Below are positions 10,913 to 22,079 of a stretch of 64,000 nt of DNA, piece after piece. Below the pieces are notes generated by a model. The model searched no databases. It was not told the DNA's origin and worked only from the letters and a program-made list of their open reading frames with translations. This DNA comes from Tetraselmis striata (lineage: Eukaryota; Chlorophyta; Chlorodendrophyceae; Chlorodendrales; Chlorodendraceae). The stretch lies in assembly GCA_006384855.1 (NCBI GenBank), contig VCJN01003090.1:1-64000 (forward strand). The letters run 5' to 3'. How positions within the stretch are numbered: the first letter of the stretch is position 1; every line of letters begins with the position of its first letter. The translations under genes and the position numbers were made by a program.

Positions 10913-11503
10913 CGGAATCGGCGGAAAGGGATGCATTACAAGCTGTGGACGGCAGCCGCTGAAAACTATGCGGTCATGCCGCAACAACCCCAGCACTGGC
11001 TTCTGGATACCTCTGATCTGGCTGACGGCGGCGGGCTGCGGGATGCAGGGCCGCATGACTGAGGTGGCGGTGCTGGTGAGCCCGCAGAGTCTGCATGCGG
11101 CGGAGGCGGCGCAGCCGCATATGCACTAGGCAATGCTCTGAAGCGAGCCCCAATTGTCTGCCCAGCGCCTGCCCCAATGTAACGCACCAGCTTGGCAGCA
11201 ATTGGCAGCTCTTTTGCCCCCCCCTCCACCCCACAGACACACTACCAATACCAGTTTCTCATCCCGGCGGGCAGTTGATGCGTATACCCAGGCTTGTGCG
11301 TACGCGGTGCGGGGGGGGGGGGGGGGGGGGGGGGGGATCACTATAGCTAAGCTAGTGATGTGAGATATGAGTGCAGCAACAGATATTGTGCAAGATATTA
11401 TACGATGGCATGCAAGCGGGTCCCCGCTCTTCCACAATCATTGGCCCTGCTCCCTCTTGCCCCGCCCCCGGTGCCCTTTAGCTGCTCTCAGCATCCCGAG
11501 TGG

Positions 11504-11792
11504 TTGCTACCGAGTGAGGCGTAGCATCGTTTGCAGTAGCAACGCAGCCTTTCCGGTGTGACGCCGCCTGGATGTAACCCAGCAGTACGCGCAAAGTGCA
11601 AGTGCAAGCTGCTGATGGCGGGGATCCCGCGCGGGGGGGGGGGGGGGGGGGGGGGGGCAGCGGCTGTGGGATAGGCGCGGCAGCGGTTGCTACAGAGTGA
11701 GGCGTCGCATTGTTTGCAGTAGCAACGCAGCCTTTCCGGTTGCATAGTGTGACGCAGCCTGGATGTAACCCAGCAGTACGCGCAAAGTGCAA
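11504..11792 (+). repeat. Tandem duplication around a poly-G tract in copy A
   Basis: A block of about 100 bp (GTTGCTACCGAGTGAGGCG through GCGCAAAGTGCAAGT) occurs at 11504-11605 and again at 11688-11792, separated by a long G run. Copy B has a single such block (26878-26980) preceded by the same G run, so the duplication is specific to copy A. Confidence 0.75.
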
Positions 11793-11837
11793 GTTTTACA
11801 CGTCCGTGTGCCCCACCCAATGACATTGCGCCCGACC

Positions 11838-12539
11838 TCACTGACGGCATGTCTCGCTCTCCTTCAGCTCCTGGGCCGTCCGCCGCCTCACCCTGCGCAC
11901 CCTACCAGCCGCGCGTGCCTTCTCGGAAGCCTCACACACGGCGGCGCGAGTCGCGTCGTGGAACGCGTCCCTGACATGGCGGAACTCCGCCCTCACCGTG
12001 GCCGTGGTCGGGCAGGGGACTGCCCGCTGATGGGTCACCATGCATGGGTACTTGGGGCCGCACAAAGCCGGGGTGCCGTCGCAGCAACACTCCCAGTCCG
12101 TCCGTTGGCCGCAGTCCACGCATGACGGGCGTCCGGCCAGGACACGCACATGATAGTGCATGTGGCCGCCTCCCGCCACTGCTCGTAGTGCTCCGGTCAA
12201 CATGGCGACGAGCAAGTCGGCATGTCCCGCAGGTGGCTGCGGGGCGGGTAGCGCGAGCGCAGCCTCGCTCGCCTCGACAACCCCCTCAGCCCGATCAGTC
12301 GCCTCGACCACGGCCTCCTCCGCCTCCTGACGCGGCGCACCAGGCGCCTCATCGTCGCCTGGCAGGGCGTCCCCCCCCGCAACGGCGCCGTCGGCGGTGG
12401 CCGACGCCGTCGTGGCGGGGTGTTGTGAGGAGGTGGCCCTAGACATAGGTGGGGCCGGCACCGCCATGTGTTGCTCCACATTCGGTGCGGTTCCTGACGC
12501 GACAGCTCCGTCGCACCAGTACCGGCGCCGGCACCCCAC
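11838..12539 (-). CDS. Cys-rich protein with PiggyBac-like zinc-binding tail (copy A)
   Basis: This intact 233-codon minus-strand frame lies inside copy A, antisense to the transposase. The N-terminal half is Ala/Glu-rich and low complexity. The core (about residues 125-185) reads HYHVRVLAGRPSCVDCGQ, then WECCCDGTPALCGPKYPC and a terminal H. This gives C-x2-C-x6-C-x-C-x6-LC-x4-C-x3-H, like the cysteine-rich C-terminal domain of PiggyBac transposases. The tail is Arg-rich. No PiggyBac catalytic domain is nearby, so it could instead be an accessory DNA-binding factor of the transposon. The copy B version has lost cysteines and its frame, while this one is clean. Confidence 0.5.
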   Translation of the reverse strand: MGCRRRYWCDGAVASGTAPNVEQHMAVPAPPMSRATSSQHPATTASATADGAVAGGDALPGDDEAPGAPRQEAEEAVVEATDRAEGVVEASEAALALPAPQPPAGHADLLVAMLTGALRAVAGGGHMHYHVRVLAGRPSCVDCGQRTDWECCCDGTPALCGPKYPCMVTHQRAVPCPTTATVRAEFRHVRDAFHDATRAAVCEASEKARAAGRVRRVRRRTAQELKESETCRQ

Positions 12540-13497
12540 GCACGCCTGCTGGGCTTACCGCCAACCGGCATGTTTCCTTTGGGAGGCGGTTCATCCGCGT
12601 CGGAGGTGAGCGGCGGTGCCTGTGTGGGTGTGGATACTTCCCGGCCATTAGGGCTCCCGCCGCCTGTCGCTCCGCCGACCCACGCCGCGGCGTGTGCTGC
12701 GCCCCGCATAGTCGCCTCGAATATAATATACATGACGCGGGGACGGGGGGGGATTCGTGCGTTTCGTATGTCGGCGGAAAGGCGTGCGAAGCTGCGGCTG
12801 GCGAAGGTGGTGGAAGTAAGCGTGGCGGCGTCGGCGGCGTATTACCGTGCGTGCATGCGTGCGCAACCCCGCGGCAGCAAGCGCCGGACTCGGCGTGTGC
12901 CAGCGGCAGAGCTGCGAAGCCATGGACACGGTACGGGATGCCAAGTCTGGCTAAGCAACTGCCGAGGCTGGCGGCTTAACCCCCATGTCCGGCGGTTGAG
13001 GGACGGAAAGTGCGTAGAAGTTGATCGGGAAAGCGGGCATATAAGCCTGGCTGTGCTAGGTTCCTATTAAGTAATGGCGGTTTGTGCTAAGTAATTCGTA
13101 GGGGTAGACCATGCAGCGCAGGTAGGGGGCGGTATAAATGAGGCCGGGCACATATACTGCTCCACGAAACGACACTGTCGCACGTGTTGAATAGACGCCC
13201 CCCCCCCCCCCCCCCCCGCCGGGTCGGCCCGCCGGGTCGGCCCGCCGACCCGCCACGGCATGTAATATCTGTCATGCATCGCCGGGGTATGTGTGAGTGG
13301 ATGCCCCGCCGCCACATCCCCCCCCCCCCCCCCCCCCCCCCCCCATTTACACTTGTGCACTCATAAAGTTTGGGCTGGTTTCGGAGCAATACATGTACGT
13401 ATGTATATACATACAATGGAACGTAGGACCTGCGCGGAAAGAGGGGGGGCTGGCGGAATGCGTTGGGGGTGCGTAGAGTAGCGTGTTGGTGATATTC

Positions 13498-14000
13498 GGG
13501 GTGCATCGGACGCCGGATGCCCATCCACCCAGCGTAAAAGACGCCTACGTAATATTCACACTATATATATTCACACGCAAATGTGTGAAAACCGGACATT
13601 CCGTGCCGGATGGGTGGGAATACGGCGTCCGATGCAGCCAAAACCCCAGCAACACGCTATTCTATGCACCGCCAATGCACTCCGCCAGCACCGCCTCATT
13701 CTCTGTCGATTTCGAAAACGCCTTCACATTACCCACCGCTAATTGCAATTGCCACCGTGTAATGTTGTCACGATGTGCGCACACAACAACACTTACTACC
13801 GGTTCCGACGCGGATGGAGGCGAGGCTTGCGGAGTGCGTTGGGGGTGCGTAGAGTAGCGTGCTGCAAATAATTGGGGTGCATCGGACGCCGGATGCCCAC
13901 CCACCCGGCGTAAAAGACGCGTAATATTCACACTGCTTTATTAACACACAAATGTGTGAAAACCGGACATTCCGTGCCGGATGGGTGGGAATACGGCGTC
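13498..14000. repeat. Hairpin-bearing satellite, 1.3 units (copy A)
   Basis: Two units about 380 bp apart start GGGGTGCATCGGACGCCGGATG (13498 and 13875). Each forms an imperfect palindrome of about 130 bp: GCATCGGACGCC..CCATCC in one direction and its reverse complement GGGAATACGGCGTC about 100 bp on, with TCACAC..GTGTGA near the centre. The same unit is amplified at 28730-30215. Confidence 0.85.
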
Positions 14001-14043
14001 AATTATACGGCATTGTATACAAATAAACGAATATACTTTGTTG

Positions 14044-14103
14044 TAAGTATATTATAACAAAGTATATTATAACAAAGTATATTATAACAAAGTATAATAT
14101 AAC
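14044..14103 (+). repeat. 15-bp AT-rich tandem repeat
   Basis: Four copies of AAAGTATATTATAAC lie directly after the satellite of copy A. Confidence 0.85.
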
Positions 14104-14913
14104 TTTGTTGTAATCCGACATTTCCTAGATGTCTCGGAATGATGGTCCCTTCTGATACTCGAATTCTACGGGGAAGAATCGTCCTCTTACTACGGCATGC
14201 AAGATAGTGCCATTCCATGACTACGAGTACCTCGCAGTACGAAGACTGTTGTTGTGCGCTGCATGATTCGGCTGGCGGCATATGGCGGCATGGCAATCCT
14301 AGGGAGCACATGAGGCAATCCTTACAAGTTGCAACAACAATTTGATTTAGATTGAAATGGATTACACCGCTGCCCATCGCCCATCAAGTTATTCTACGGA
14401 CCCACCATTGCATATATACCGCTGAGGGATGTATAGATCAAGCTAGACCGTCTTCAATTGCTTCCAAGCCCCTCCACCTTCGTGCAACAGCCTTAGACTG
14501 CCCCTCATTCCCCTGGCAATGGCGCCGCGCCTTTGCTTTACCGCCGCCCACTACCCGCCTAGAGCTCCATGCGTCCGCTGGGTGTTTGTCATCTACTTGT
14601 AACAACTTCAGCCCGACGCTTGCGGGCAAGCGTCTAGCTCGGGACCGAAGCGCCGTGTTGCCAGCCATTCTCTCCACTGGGGTTTGTTCCGTAGAGGAAG
14701 TACATGCGGACTGAGCGAGTCAGCCGAAGTGTCCCGCTGTCTCATGTTCTCTGCGCATAGGTCTCAACCACCCGGTAGGGCGCTTCCCGGGCCCTTTGTC
14801 GGAGTGGTGCTTGTGGCGGTGATGGGTGGACGTTTATTGGTAGGGAAGGCGGGCGCGCCGCATGTTGCGGTGCGCCACTGGAACTAACGTGTCTTTGGCG
14901 ATGGTGGTGTCTA
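14104..14913. other. No recognisable gene
   Basis: Unique-looking sequence of mixed composition. Short open frames exist on both strands (for example 14352-14714) but show no family motif or coding periodicity that I can defend. Confidence 0.35.
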
Positions 14914-15946
14914 AGAGGCATTTCATACGGACATCGCGTCATCAGATAATCCTGTCATCGGATAAATACTCGCACCGGCGCGTGCCACGTCGTAATTGAT
15001 GACATGCCCCGCGCCGCTATTTGATGACAGACCCGCGTGTATACTGTACACGGGGGCATTTCCAATGGAAATGCCCCCGTGTACAGTGCACACGCGTCAT
15101 CAGATAGCGGCCTCGGCCAGCCCATTTTCAAAACATTTTCGCCCAGTCTACCTACCTGCCCGACACCGGCCGACGCCAGGGCAGGTTCCTTCGAGCAATC
15201 TCCGCAACGGACACCCAGGCGGGGCGTACCCACATGGGAGACCCCCCTCCCCGCACTATGGGGGGTCATGTTGCCCCTGGATTCACGGTTTCGCCGCGCG
15301 AGCTACGCGCGAAGGCCCGGGCACTGGCGGGGCGCAGCGGCTGCAGCCCTGGCGCCTCGCCCACCGCCACCGCGCTACGCCCGTCTCGCCCGCCCTCGCG
15401 TGCTCATCCCTCGACAGCCGGCGCATTGCCTGATCCCTGTCGCGCTTCTCGTTGCCTGCACGGTTAGGATGGCGCGCGCCCGCGTTGCCATGGGGCGTGG
15501 CGCCGTTGTCGTCCTTATCGGTGTACGCTTCGTCTGTATGCGGTGTTTCCATGTCTATGTCCAGTGCGGCCCCGGCAACGGCCAACATCCGAGGGAACGC
15601 GCTGCCCTCCGACTGCGCGTTGCCGTAGGTAAGTGCAAGCCCTCCAACTTCATCTACGGGAAAGCTGGGACGCTCCATGACTGTCCAGTATGGATGGGCG
15701 GGAGGGACGGGGCGAGAGACACGAGGGAAAATATGGTGTTTGCGGGCCCGATGGCGGCGGCGGAACTAGAAGCGCCGGCCGATTTCTTGCGATATCTGAT
15801 GACAGACCAACGAATCTTGATGTTTGTCCGTATGAATCACATCTCTTGTCATGCGTTAGCGTTGTCGACGTGGCAGCCCGCGGTGCGCGAACGGTAGATG
15901 ATGACAAGGATTATCTGATGACGCGATGTCCGTATGATATGCCTCT
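14914..15946. mobile_element. Non-autonomous DNA transposon with about 46-bp TIRs
   Basis: The left end AGAGGCATTTCATACGGACA (14914 on, continuing TCGCGTCATCAGATAATCC-TGTCATC) is the reverse complement of the right end (15900-15946) with few mismatches. The 1033-bp interior encodes nothing recognisable and holds a large palindrome at 15014-15110 built on the same TCATCAGATA motif. Flanking TA/AA bases leave the exact target duplication unclear. Confidence 0.75.
15014..15110. repeat. 97-bp palindrome
   Basis: CCGCTATTTGATGAC..CACGGGGGCATTTCC is mirrored by GGAAATGCCCCCGTG..GTCATCAGATAGCGG around 15063. The central 25 bp of each arm pair almost perfectly. The arms end in the motif also found in the flanking TIRs. 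Confidence 0.85.
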
Positions 15947-16040
15947 AATGCTGGAGGTGTGGTGGTGGTGCGGGGCGCAGTGTCGTTCGTGGAGCGCGCG
16001 GCATGGCGGGGTAAAAAATGTCCCCGGATGAGAGGAGCCC

Positions 16041-16103
16041 ACCTCCTCCTCCTCCTCCTCCTCCTCCTCCTCCTCCTCCTCCTCCTCCTCCTCCTCCTCC
16101 TCC
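16041..16103 (+). repeat. (CTC)n microsatellite
   Basis: About 21 tandem CTC/TCC trinucleotides. The open frames across it (poly-Glu, poly-Leu, poly-Arg) are artefacts. Confidence 0.95.
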
Positions 16104-17454
16104 ACATAAATTGTGACAAAAATATTGTGATATGGCGGCGCGCTGCCTTCAAATTATGAGCGACTTGGATGAGCGCGTGGCGTCTTCGCGCTGGCTTCTT
16201 GGGCATGCACATGTGAACCTACAACGCGGGGGGTTGGGCGGCGGTGGTAGGGTGTTGCAATGTAGTGTTCTGCCAAACCCTAGTGACTCTTCAACATGGC
16301 ACGTGGGTCCGCTGGAATAAGAATGCAACGCGTATATGTCGTAAAGCAACTTGCAAAGGAGTAATATTGAGGATACATGGCCCATGGGTGGTTGCTTGCC
16401 ACTTGCACTTTGCCAATACCGTATGTGATGGTGGCCTAGTGCCGTAAGAAGCTCAACGTACGGCATAAGTCAATAACACACATATTGTTTGGATTCGTAT
16501 ATTGCGGATATGCCATCAGTTTGTAGCTCTTGCACCGCCAATGTGGGTGTTTAGTTCCTTGAATATTTAATAATAGCCCAAACTCAACATGTTCAAAGCG
16601 CACCGTCGGATTTTAATGCAATACGCGTAGCATATTCTTCTTGTAGTAGTGGCCCGAGAGTATCCATAGCGGCCCTTTTGAGCTACCAATCACCAGGTTG
16701 GTTGTAATATGCTATGGTTGTCTCTATATATGAAGAGCCAGGGGAGTAGTGTTTTTGAATTTGGAATTCATTTTTTGCAACTGTTGAATCAAGTTTTCGT
16801 CTTGACGAGTTGTCTTTACCCAACATCAAAGAAGGGCCCGCCCCTACTACCAACCCGCCCGCATAGCGTCCGCTAATTTAAGCGCGTACGGTGGCGGCTA
16901 TGCAGCAGGCCACGTGGCTATGTTGCAATACATGTACTAATTTCGCAGCAGTGATATAGTACACTACACATGAGTCATACATGGTTTACGCGCGTACAGG
17001 GCGCCAGCCTTTACACGCTAGCCTAGCCGCAGAAAACCGTGATCACGTGACCGCATGGTATATGCTCATGCTCCGGCCGTTTATAATCCCCCGGAAGTCG
17101 CAACATGCTCTAGCGCTGCGCTCTACCGGCCACGGCCAAGCGGCTAGGCCGCTCGGTCGTTGAGCTGCTGATATCCCCCCGCCTTGAGCCGCTGCCGGCG
17201 GTGTCCCCGGACGTCCTCGGAGCTCGGAGGTTAAGGCGGGGATGGAAAATACTTCCTTGCACCGCTGGCCGTATGCTGCTCTCCGATCTTGTTCATCACA
17301 CTAGTGCCGGATCGCCCGACGCGCGGCATCTACGTGCCCACACTCTTGGCCGAGGGCACCGCTCGAGGGCGGCTTTCCTGGGCCCGTGCACAGTTGGACT
17401 TGTTACAACCGACACCGTGCAAGACGCCATGCTAAGTATTGTAACATCCCATGT
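16104..17454. other. No recognisable gene
   Basis: Mixed-composition sequence with only short, unconvincing open frames and no repeats matched elsewhere in the window. Confidence 0.35.
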
Positions 17455-17925
17455 ACTGGGCGGGTCGCACCGAAGGCGTACGAAAACACGTTGTTTATTT
17501 CGAACATCCCTCGCAATAAGTAGGCTGCCCCCGTCCTTCTAGTACACACCCCGACTCCCCACCCGTAGGCGGATCTCGGAAAGGCCGACGCAAGGCTGAG
17601 ATCGTACAAAATTGATTTTTAGCAGCCCCCGTACATGGCTACTGCCACGGGGGCGCAAGTAGACACTACCGGGACTACGAGGATTATTTGAGAAGCCCCC
17701 GTGGGGCGATCCGGTCGTCGCACGATCCGAGGATCAGCGGCAACCGGCAACTCCGCTCATGCCCCTACCGCACCCAGTCGGGCACAGGTCTTAGGGTTTA
17801 CCCGCGCGCCCACCGCGTGGAGGTGGAAGTGGTGCCGCCATGCCTGCCGCACTCCGGATCCTGCTCCGCTCTTGGTGGGCCGCTACTTGTTGGCGGGCGC
17901 CGGGAGTCGTGTAGTGTACATAATT
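17455..17925 (+). repeat. Diverged dispersed repeat, copy 1
   Basis: It aligns in the same orientation with 19125-19540. Shared landmarks in order are GTAGGCTGCCCC, CCCGTAGGCGGATCTCGGA, AGGCCGACGC/AGGCCAACGC, CGCGTGGAGGTGGAAGTGGT versus CGCGTGGAGATGAAGGTGGT, and TGGTGGGCCG then GGCGGGCGCC. Spacing is conserved with moderate divergence. No coding potential is shared, so it is an unclassified non-coding repeat. Confidence 0.65.
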
Positions 17926-19124
17926 ATTTGGGGGCCGTCTGATATGGTAAGAGGTTAATGTTTGATATGAACGTCGCCAATGCCGTCCAATCGAGATGAC
18001 GGTCCTCCATCGGCAATAATTAACGCCGGGTGGGTCTGATTTTAGGGGAGGCGAGAGCGCCAGCTCGTCGAGGAGGCGTCAACGCGAAGCGAAACAGTTA
18101 AGATCTCTAGCGGTCGGCGGCGAAATTGAAAGTGAATCTGACATTGGTTACAACGCATTTGTCTGATGCTCTCCACTGCTTAGACTGAGTTTGGAGGGCA
18201 TGCCACCCCTAACCTCTATGGATGTTACGGCCGGACTCTTTCGTTTCCGAGCTCCGTCTCCTTCCATCCCGACGTGAAAAGTAATTCTTTCGGGATATAA
18301 CTACGGGTACGTATTCGCAATTACGAGCGAGTACCGGTAATTGGCATTACGTGGATCGTTAAAGTCGTAGTTCCAATCCCCTAGGCTTTCTTGCACATCA
18401 GTGATCTATTGGCACCGCGCGATATTTCGGTGGACACGCGTCTTGGCTCCACCTGCCGCCATCGTTGGAAAAGCCTCGCAGGTCGCGGGCTCGCGGCGCT
18501 AATCGCCCCGCCACTCCGGTTGTTGCGATCCACGCGCATGCCTCGGCCGCGGTCCGCCGCTGCTGCCGCCACCTCGCCCCGCCTGAGTTGTCCTCGGTAG
18601 GGACCTCAAGGGGGATCGGAGGGGGAAGACGGGAACCAACCTCCTTTATTCCCCCCCCCCCCCCCCCCCCCCCGCCCCCCAACCGCGCCTTGTCGGAATG
18701 TCGTTTCTCCGTGGTCCGTGGGCCGGTCATGCTGGCATGCGCGCCGCGCTTGCCACCACAGCACGCCTCTCCGTTGTAGTTGGCCGTCCATGGCCATGCT
18801 GGGCTGGCCGCGCGCGGACTCCTTCCACTTTCTGGCCGCGACCCCCCATAGCACTCCGGCTCATGTCGCATGTATGGTCCCTAAGTCGCCGCCAAGCCCG
18901 AGCTCTCCGCCATCAAATGCCTTCCCCGCCTTTGAGCGTTGGGCTTCTGCCTCCTCGCCGCTCGCCGCCCTCGCCCGTCCTCACATGGCGGCCGAGGGTT
19001 CCCCAGGGTTTCCAAACGGGTCGCCGCAGGGCGCCGCAGAACACTCCGTGGTAGTAAGCCATGATGCGTCGAGTGCAGGTGGAACACATACATGCCCGGG
19101 GGCACGCGAGAACGTTTGCATGTC
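17926..19124. other. Sequence between the repeat copies, no gene seen
   Basis: It contains a C tract near 18652-18673 and GC-rich unstable open frames on both strands. None carries a recognisable motif. Confidence 0.35.
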
Positions 19125-19540
19125 GGTCGTGGGTCGTACCGAGGTACGAGAACACATTTTTTCCGAACATTCGCCCTCGCGAGGTAGGCTGCCCCTCTGA
19201 GAGTCGTATATATATCTATCCTCTTCACCCGTAGGCGGATCTCGGAGAGGCCAACGCTAGGCCGGAGTCGTACATGAATTATTTTTTATAGCAACATCCC
19301 CCCCAGAAAGGGTTCATAATCGCCGCAAGTTCCGATGATCCGCGACAACCGGCCACCCCGCCCTCAGCCCCATACTACTGCACGCCGCCAGGTACGGATT
19401 CTAGGGGTTACCGCCGCCCAGCGCGTGGAGATGAAGGTGGTGCCGCCATGTCTGCCGCGCTCATGATCTTCCGCTCCTGGTGGGCCGTTGCATGGTGGCG
19501 GGCGCCAAGACGGCAGCGCCGCGTCTTCTGTTGAATAGTA
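19125..19540 (+). repeat. Diverged dispersed repeat, copy 2
   Basis: Partner of 17455-17925, same orientation, about 1.65 kb to the right, sharing the landmark order given there. The pair could be ends of a larger unit or an old tandem duplication. Confidence 0.65.
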
Positions 19541-20099
19541 CACGTCCGCCGCACCCGCGCGTTGGTTGCCCAAATATCTTGATGTGCGCACTCGTCCGCA
19601 CCCGCCCGCTGCGCCCTTCTTCGCCCCGCAGGCTAGCCCTCTGAGTACTTCTTCCCCTCCCTAACGATTGCGTGTATGCGATTAGTTGGATTTGTGATGA
19701 TCGGGCTGTCGCGTGTGCTTCATACTTCAGTCCCGATTGACTATCTAGTTGCGTCCGTATTGCCATTTTGCATGCGCTCTGAGGACCTTGCCTATATTAT
19801 ACAACCGCGTGTACCTCTCTCGCTTTTTATGCGGTTTGTGAAATCGACGGACACGAGTCGATACATTTCTTTGATTTGTCATGATCGTTGATTATGATTA
19901 ATGAGGTTGTTGCACAACCATGCAAGTACACCATGTAACACCGATGCAGAATAGGGGTGGGGGCATCATTCAAAGCTATCTCTAAATCGTACATCATCAT
20001 GATAGTAGGACGGAAGCGCAAATATCATAAAAGATAAAGGCACCCCCCCCCTACGCCCGACTCCAAACTGCCTATATAGTGTAGCCCTGCTGAGTTATG

Positions 20100-20420
20100 G
20101 TATACACACACATGCGTGTTGTGCACGAGAAGATCAAGGCACGGAGCCATGTGGTGTTCGTCATGCACGATACATGGGACGAGCAGTGGGTGCCCACTGA
20201 TGAGTACGGCAAGTAGGCCATACTGCGAGACAGGTGTGCCGAGGTGGAGCATCATGACAACCACCTTTATGTTGGGGAAGTGCAACACTTCTTGGAGGTG
20301 ACCCACACCAGCCCTTCGGTGCCGGACCTCACCCTCGCTGTGTGCCGACTGCACGCAGTTGAGCGCATGGTGATAGGGTAACCCCTCGGCACTGATGTGT
20401 GGCATAACAAGGCGCCATTT
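20100..20420 (+). pseudogene. Transposase C-terminal remnant
   Basis: Two overlapping frames give HVVFVMHDTWDEQWVPTDEYG and, after a shift near 20215, HDNHLYVGEVQHFLEV followed by LTLAVCRLHAVE. The Y-x-G-x-V-x-x-F pattern followed by a LA-x-V-x-x-L-x-x-V-x block resembles the conserved domain near the end of TNP2/CACTA-like proteins in algae. It has both a stop and a frameshift. It lies just left of the transposon copy B boundary and is not part of copy A, so it belongs to an older element. Confidence 0.35.
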
Positions 20421-21056
20421 CGGTCAAAAACTCGCAGGGGGCGGGGCATCATGCGAATCGCGCTATCGCGCAACGATATACTACATCATGACGTGAGATT
20501 TTCGGGCCTCTAGAGCCAAAAGCAAAATAGTCCACCGCGGATGTAGCGTCGCGATGACGTGTGATATACACCTACACTGTGAGATTCAGATGTGACGTAA
20601 GTGTGCCCTACTGGTGACGAACGACGACATACGGGGACGATACGGGACGGACGAGGGACGTGGATTTCATACCGAGTAGCGACGGCTATCGCGCGCGAGC
20701 TGTAAAGTACTATATGAATTTCTCGTTTCCATAATTTCATCAAATTGATATGCGCACGCGGGCTCGCGTGTCGCCCGCCGACGCGGAGCACCCGGGCTAA
20801 GTACAGGCGGCTGCACGTACTCACTGCACATCGCCGCACATCGCTGCACATCACTGCACAACGCGGGGTCGGTGGCGTCGCGGTGCGCCACGGAGTACGG
20901 CCGCCGGCCCCTGCCAAGGAGTAATCACGATAAGTACTGGCACGGTGCGGCGGCCGACTCTCGCGAAGCCCGTGCGTGCCCGCACAGCAATGGTGCTTAG
21001 TTCGCGCGTAGCGTTGCGGCACAGCATGCATGTGCCGGCAGGGTGCCGGGAGTGCC

Positions 21057-21100
21057 TGGCAAACCATGATCGCAGGCTGCCGGCATGCGATCATGGCTTG
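21057..21100. repeat. Short perfect hairpin
   Basis: CCATGATCGCA and TGCGATCATGG pair around a short GC-rich loop. It lies in the part of copy B that is absent from copy A. Confidence 0.7.
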
Positions 21101-21251
21101 CGCGGCAGTCACGGCGGAGGTGTGGGCCGGTGTCGCGGAGGCGCTTTTATTACATTGATGGGCATCACTTCGCCGTTGTGGGCGGTGCCCACCACAAAAC
21201 AGCTCCTGCCTAATTTTCTATACATTTGAAATTCAGACTTTAGGGGGGCGG

Positions 21252-22079
21252 CTAGGGCACCTTCGTGAGGTCTGCCACAGTTGGAAGCCGCGCCAAGTGT
21301 TCCCTGGAAGCTGTGAGGATACTGTGCCTCCTTGGGCATACCGTTGGGAAATACCCCTCGCCCCACTTATGAATGGGTTCCATGTGCGCAAGCCTTGGCG
21401 GGGAAGTCGCGGTCCACGTCAAAGGGGCATAGGGGATGAAAGACCCGACGTGATGCGTGCTCCCGGGGATTGCCGCTCTGTCTGTCTCCCACTTGTGGGC
21501 TTCCTTTGTGATGTCGGACAGGAACCGGCTGAATCTGTCCGTCTGAATCCATGTGTGGGTGAGGGCTTCTTGCACCACGCGTGCGGTCAGCCGCATGAGT
21601 TGGAACAGCGGGAACTGCTCCGCGTGGGCCCCAGCGAGGAGAGGCTCCATAGCCCCGTCGTCATCGTTCTCGACGAGTACAGCGGCCTGCTTCGCAGCGA
21701 TCTCGAGCATATCCTCGGCGCCTTGCAGCCACACCGAATCCGAACCGCGGAGGTATGTGAGACGCGTATCAACGTCGACGATGTCCCCTTCCAGATCGGG
21801 CTGGTCAAGCAAGAAGAGCTTGTACTGGGCGAGCGCGTCCGCGCCGACATCCAGCAAAGTGTGCCAGTGCCAAGCGTGGCGCAGGGAGCGGTAGAGGGCC
21901 GGGTTGCTGGACTTGGTGGGAGTCCAGCCGCCGGGGAGATGGATGTATTCCCCTCTTATGTCCTCGTCGGTGAGTCTATTTTGTAGCGTGTTCTCCTCCA
22001 CGCTCGCGTATGCTAGTTGGGTGCGTGTACAGCGCTCCACCATCCTGGCCCTTTTCTGGGGTGTCATCGATAGTGCCAT
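21252..22079 (-). CDS. Second transposon-encoded protein, unknown family
   Basis: An uninterrupted minus-strand frame of about 275 codons from ATG 22079; the frame is open further upstream to 22256, where it is low complexity. The protein is acidic to neutral and mostly helical, with segments LPGGWTPTKSSNPALYRSLR and TRLTYLRGSDSVWLQGAEDM. It shows no motif I can name. It is divergent from the transposase, in the position where CACTA elements carry their second (TNPA-like) gene. Copy A lacks it entirely. Its clean frame in a repetitive, decaying region suggests it was under selection recently. Confidence 0.5.
   Translation of the reverse strand: MALSMTPQKRARMVERCTRTQLAYASVEENTLQNRLTDEDIRGEYIHLPGGWTPTKSSNPALYRSLRHAWHWHTLLDVGADALAQYKLFLLDQPDLEGDIVDVDTRLTYLRGSDSVWLQGAEDMLEIAAKQAAVLVENDDDGAMEPLLAGAHAEQFPLFQLMRLTARVVQEALTHTWIQTDRFSRFLSDITKEAHKWETDRAAIPGSTHHVGSFIPYAPLTWTATSPPRLAHMEPIHKWGEGYFPTVCPRRHSILTASREHLARLPTVADLTKVP

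Larger units (their letters stand above)
8561..14000 (+). mobile_element. CACTG-ended DNA transposon, copy A (internally deleted)
   Basis: From CACTGTGAGATTCAGATG at 8561 rightwards, the sequence is collinear with copy B at 20575-30210 and very similar to it. It lacks three large segments: the region holding the minus-strand gene of copy B (20870-22430), transposase exon 2 to mid-exon 4 (junction near 9955), and most of exon 5 onwards (junction near 10636, now followed by a minisatellite). The shared right part includes an antisense Cys-rich gene (11838-12539) and ends in the hairpin-rich satellite (13498-14000). The sharp start at CACTG in both copies fits CACTA-type termini. The right terminus was not located with certainty. 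Confidence 0.75.

Noticed and set aside
10053..11056. Several 96-281-codon frames around the 30-bp minisatellite
   Set aside because: Open only because the unit length is a multiple of three. They encode Ala/Arg/Pro repeats.
15911..16212. Poly-Glu/poly-Arg protein
   Set aside because: Encoded by a (CTC)n microsatellite.
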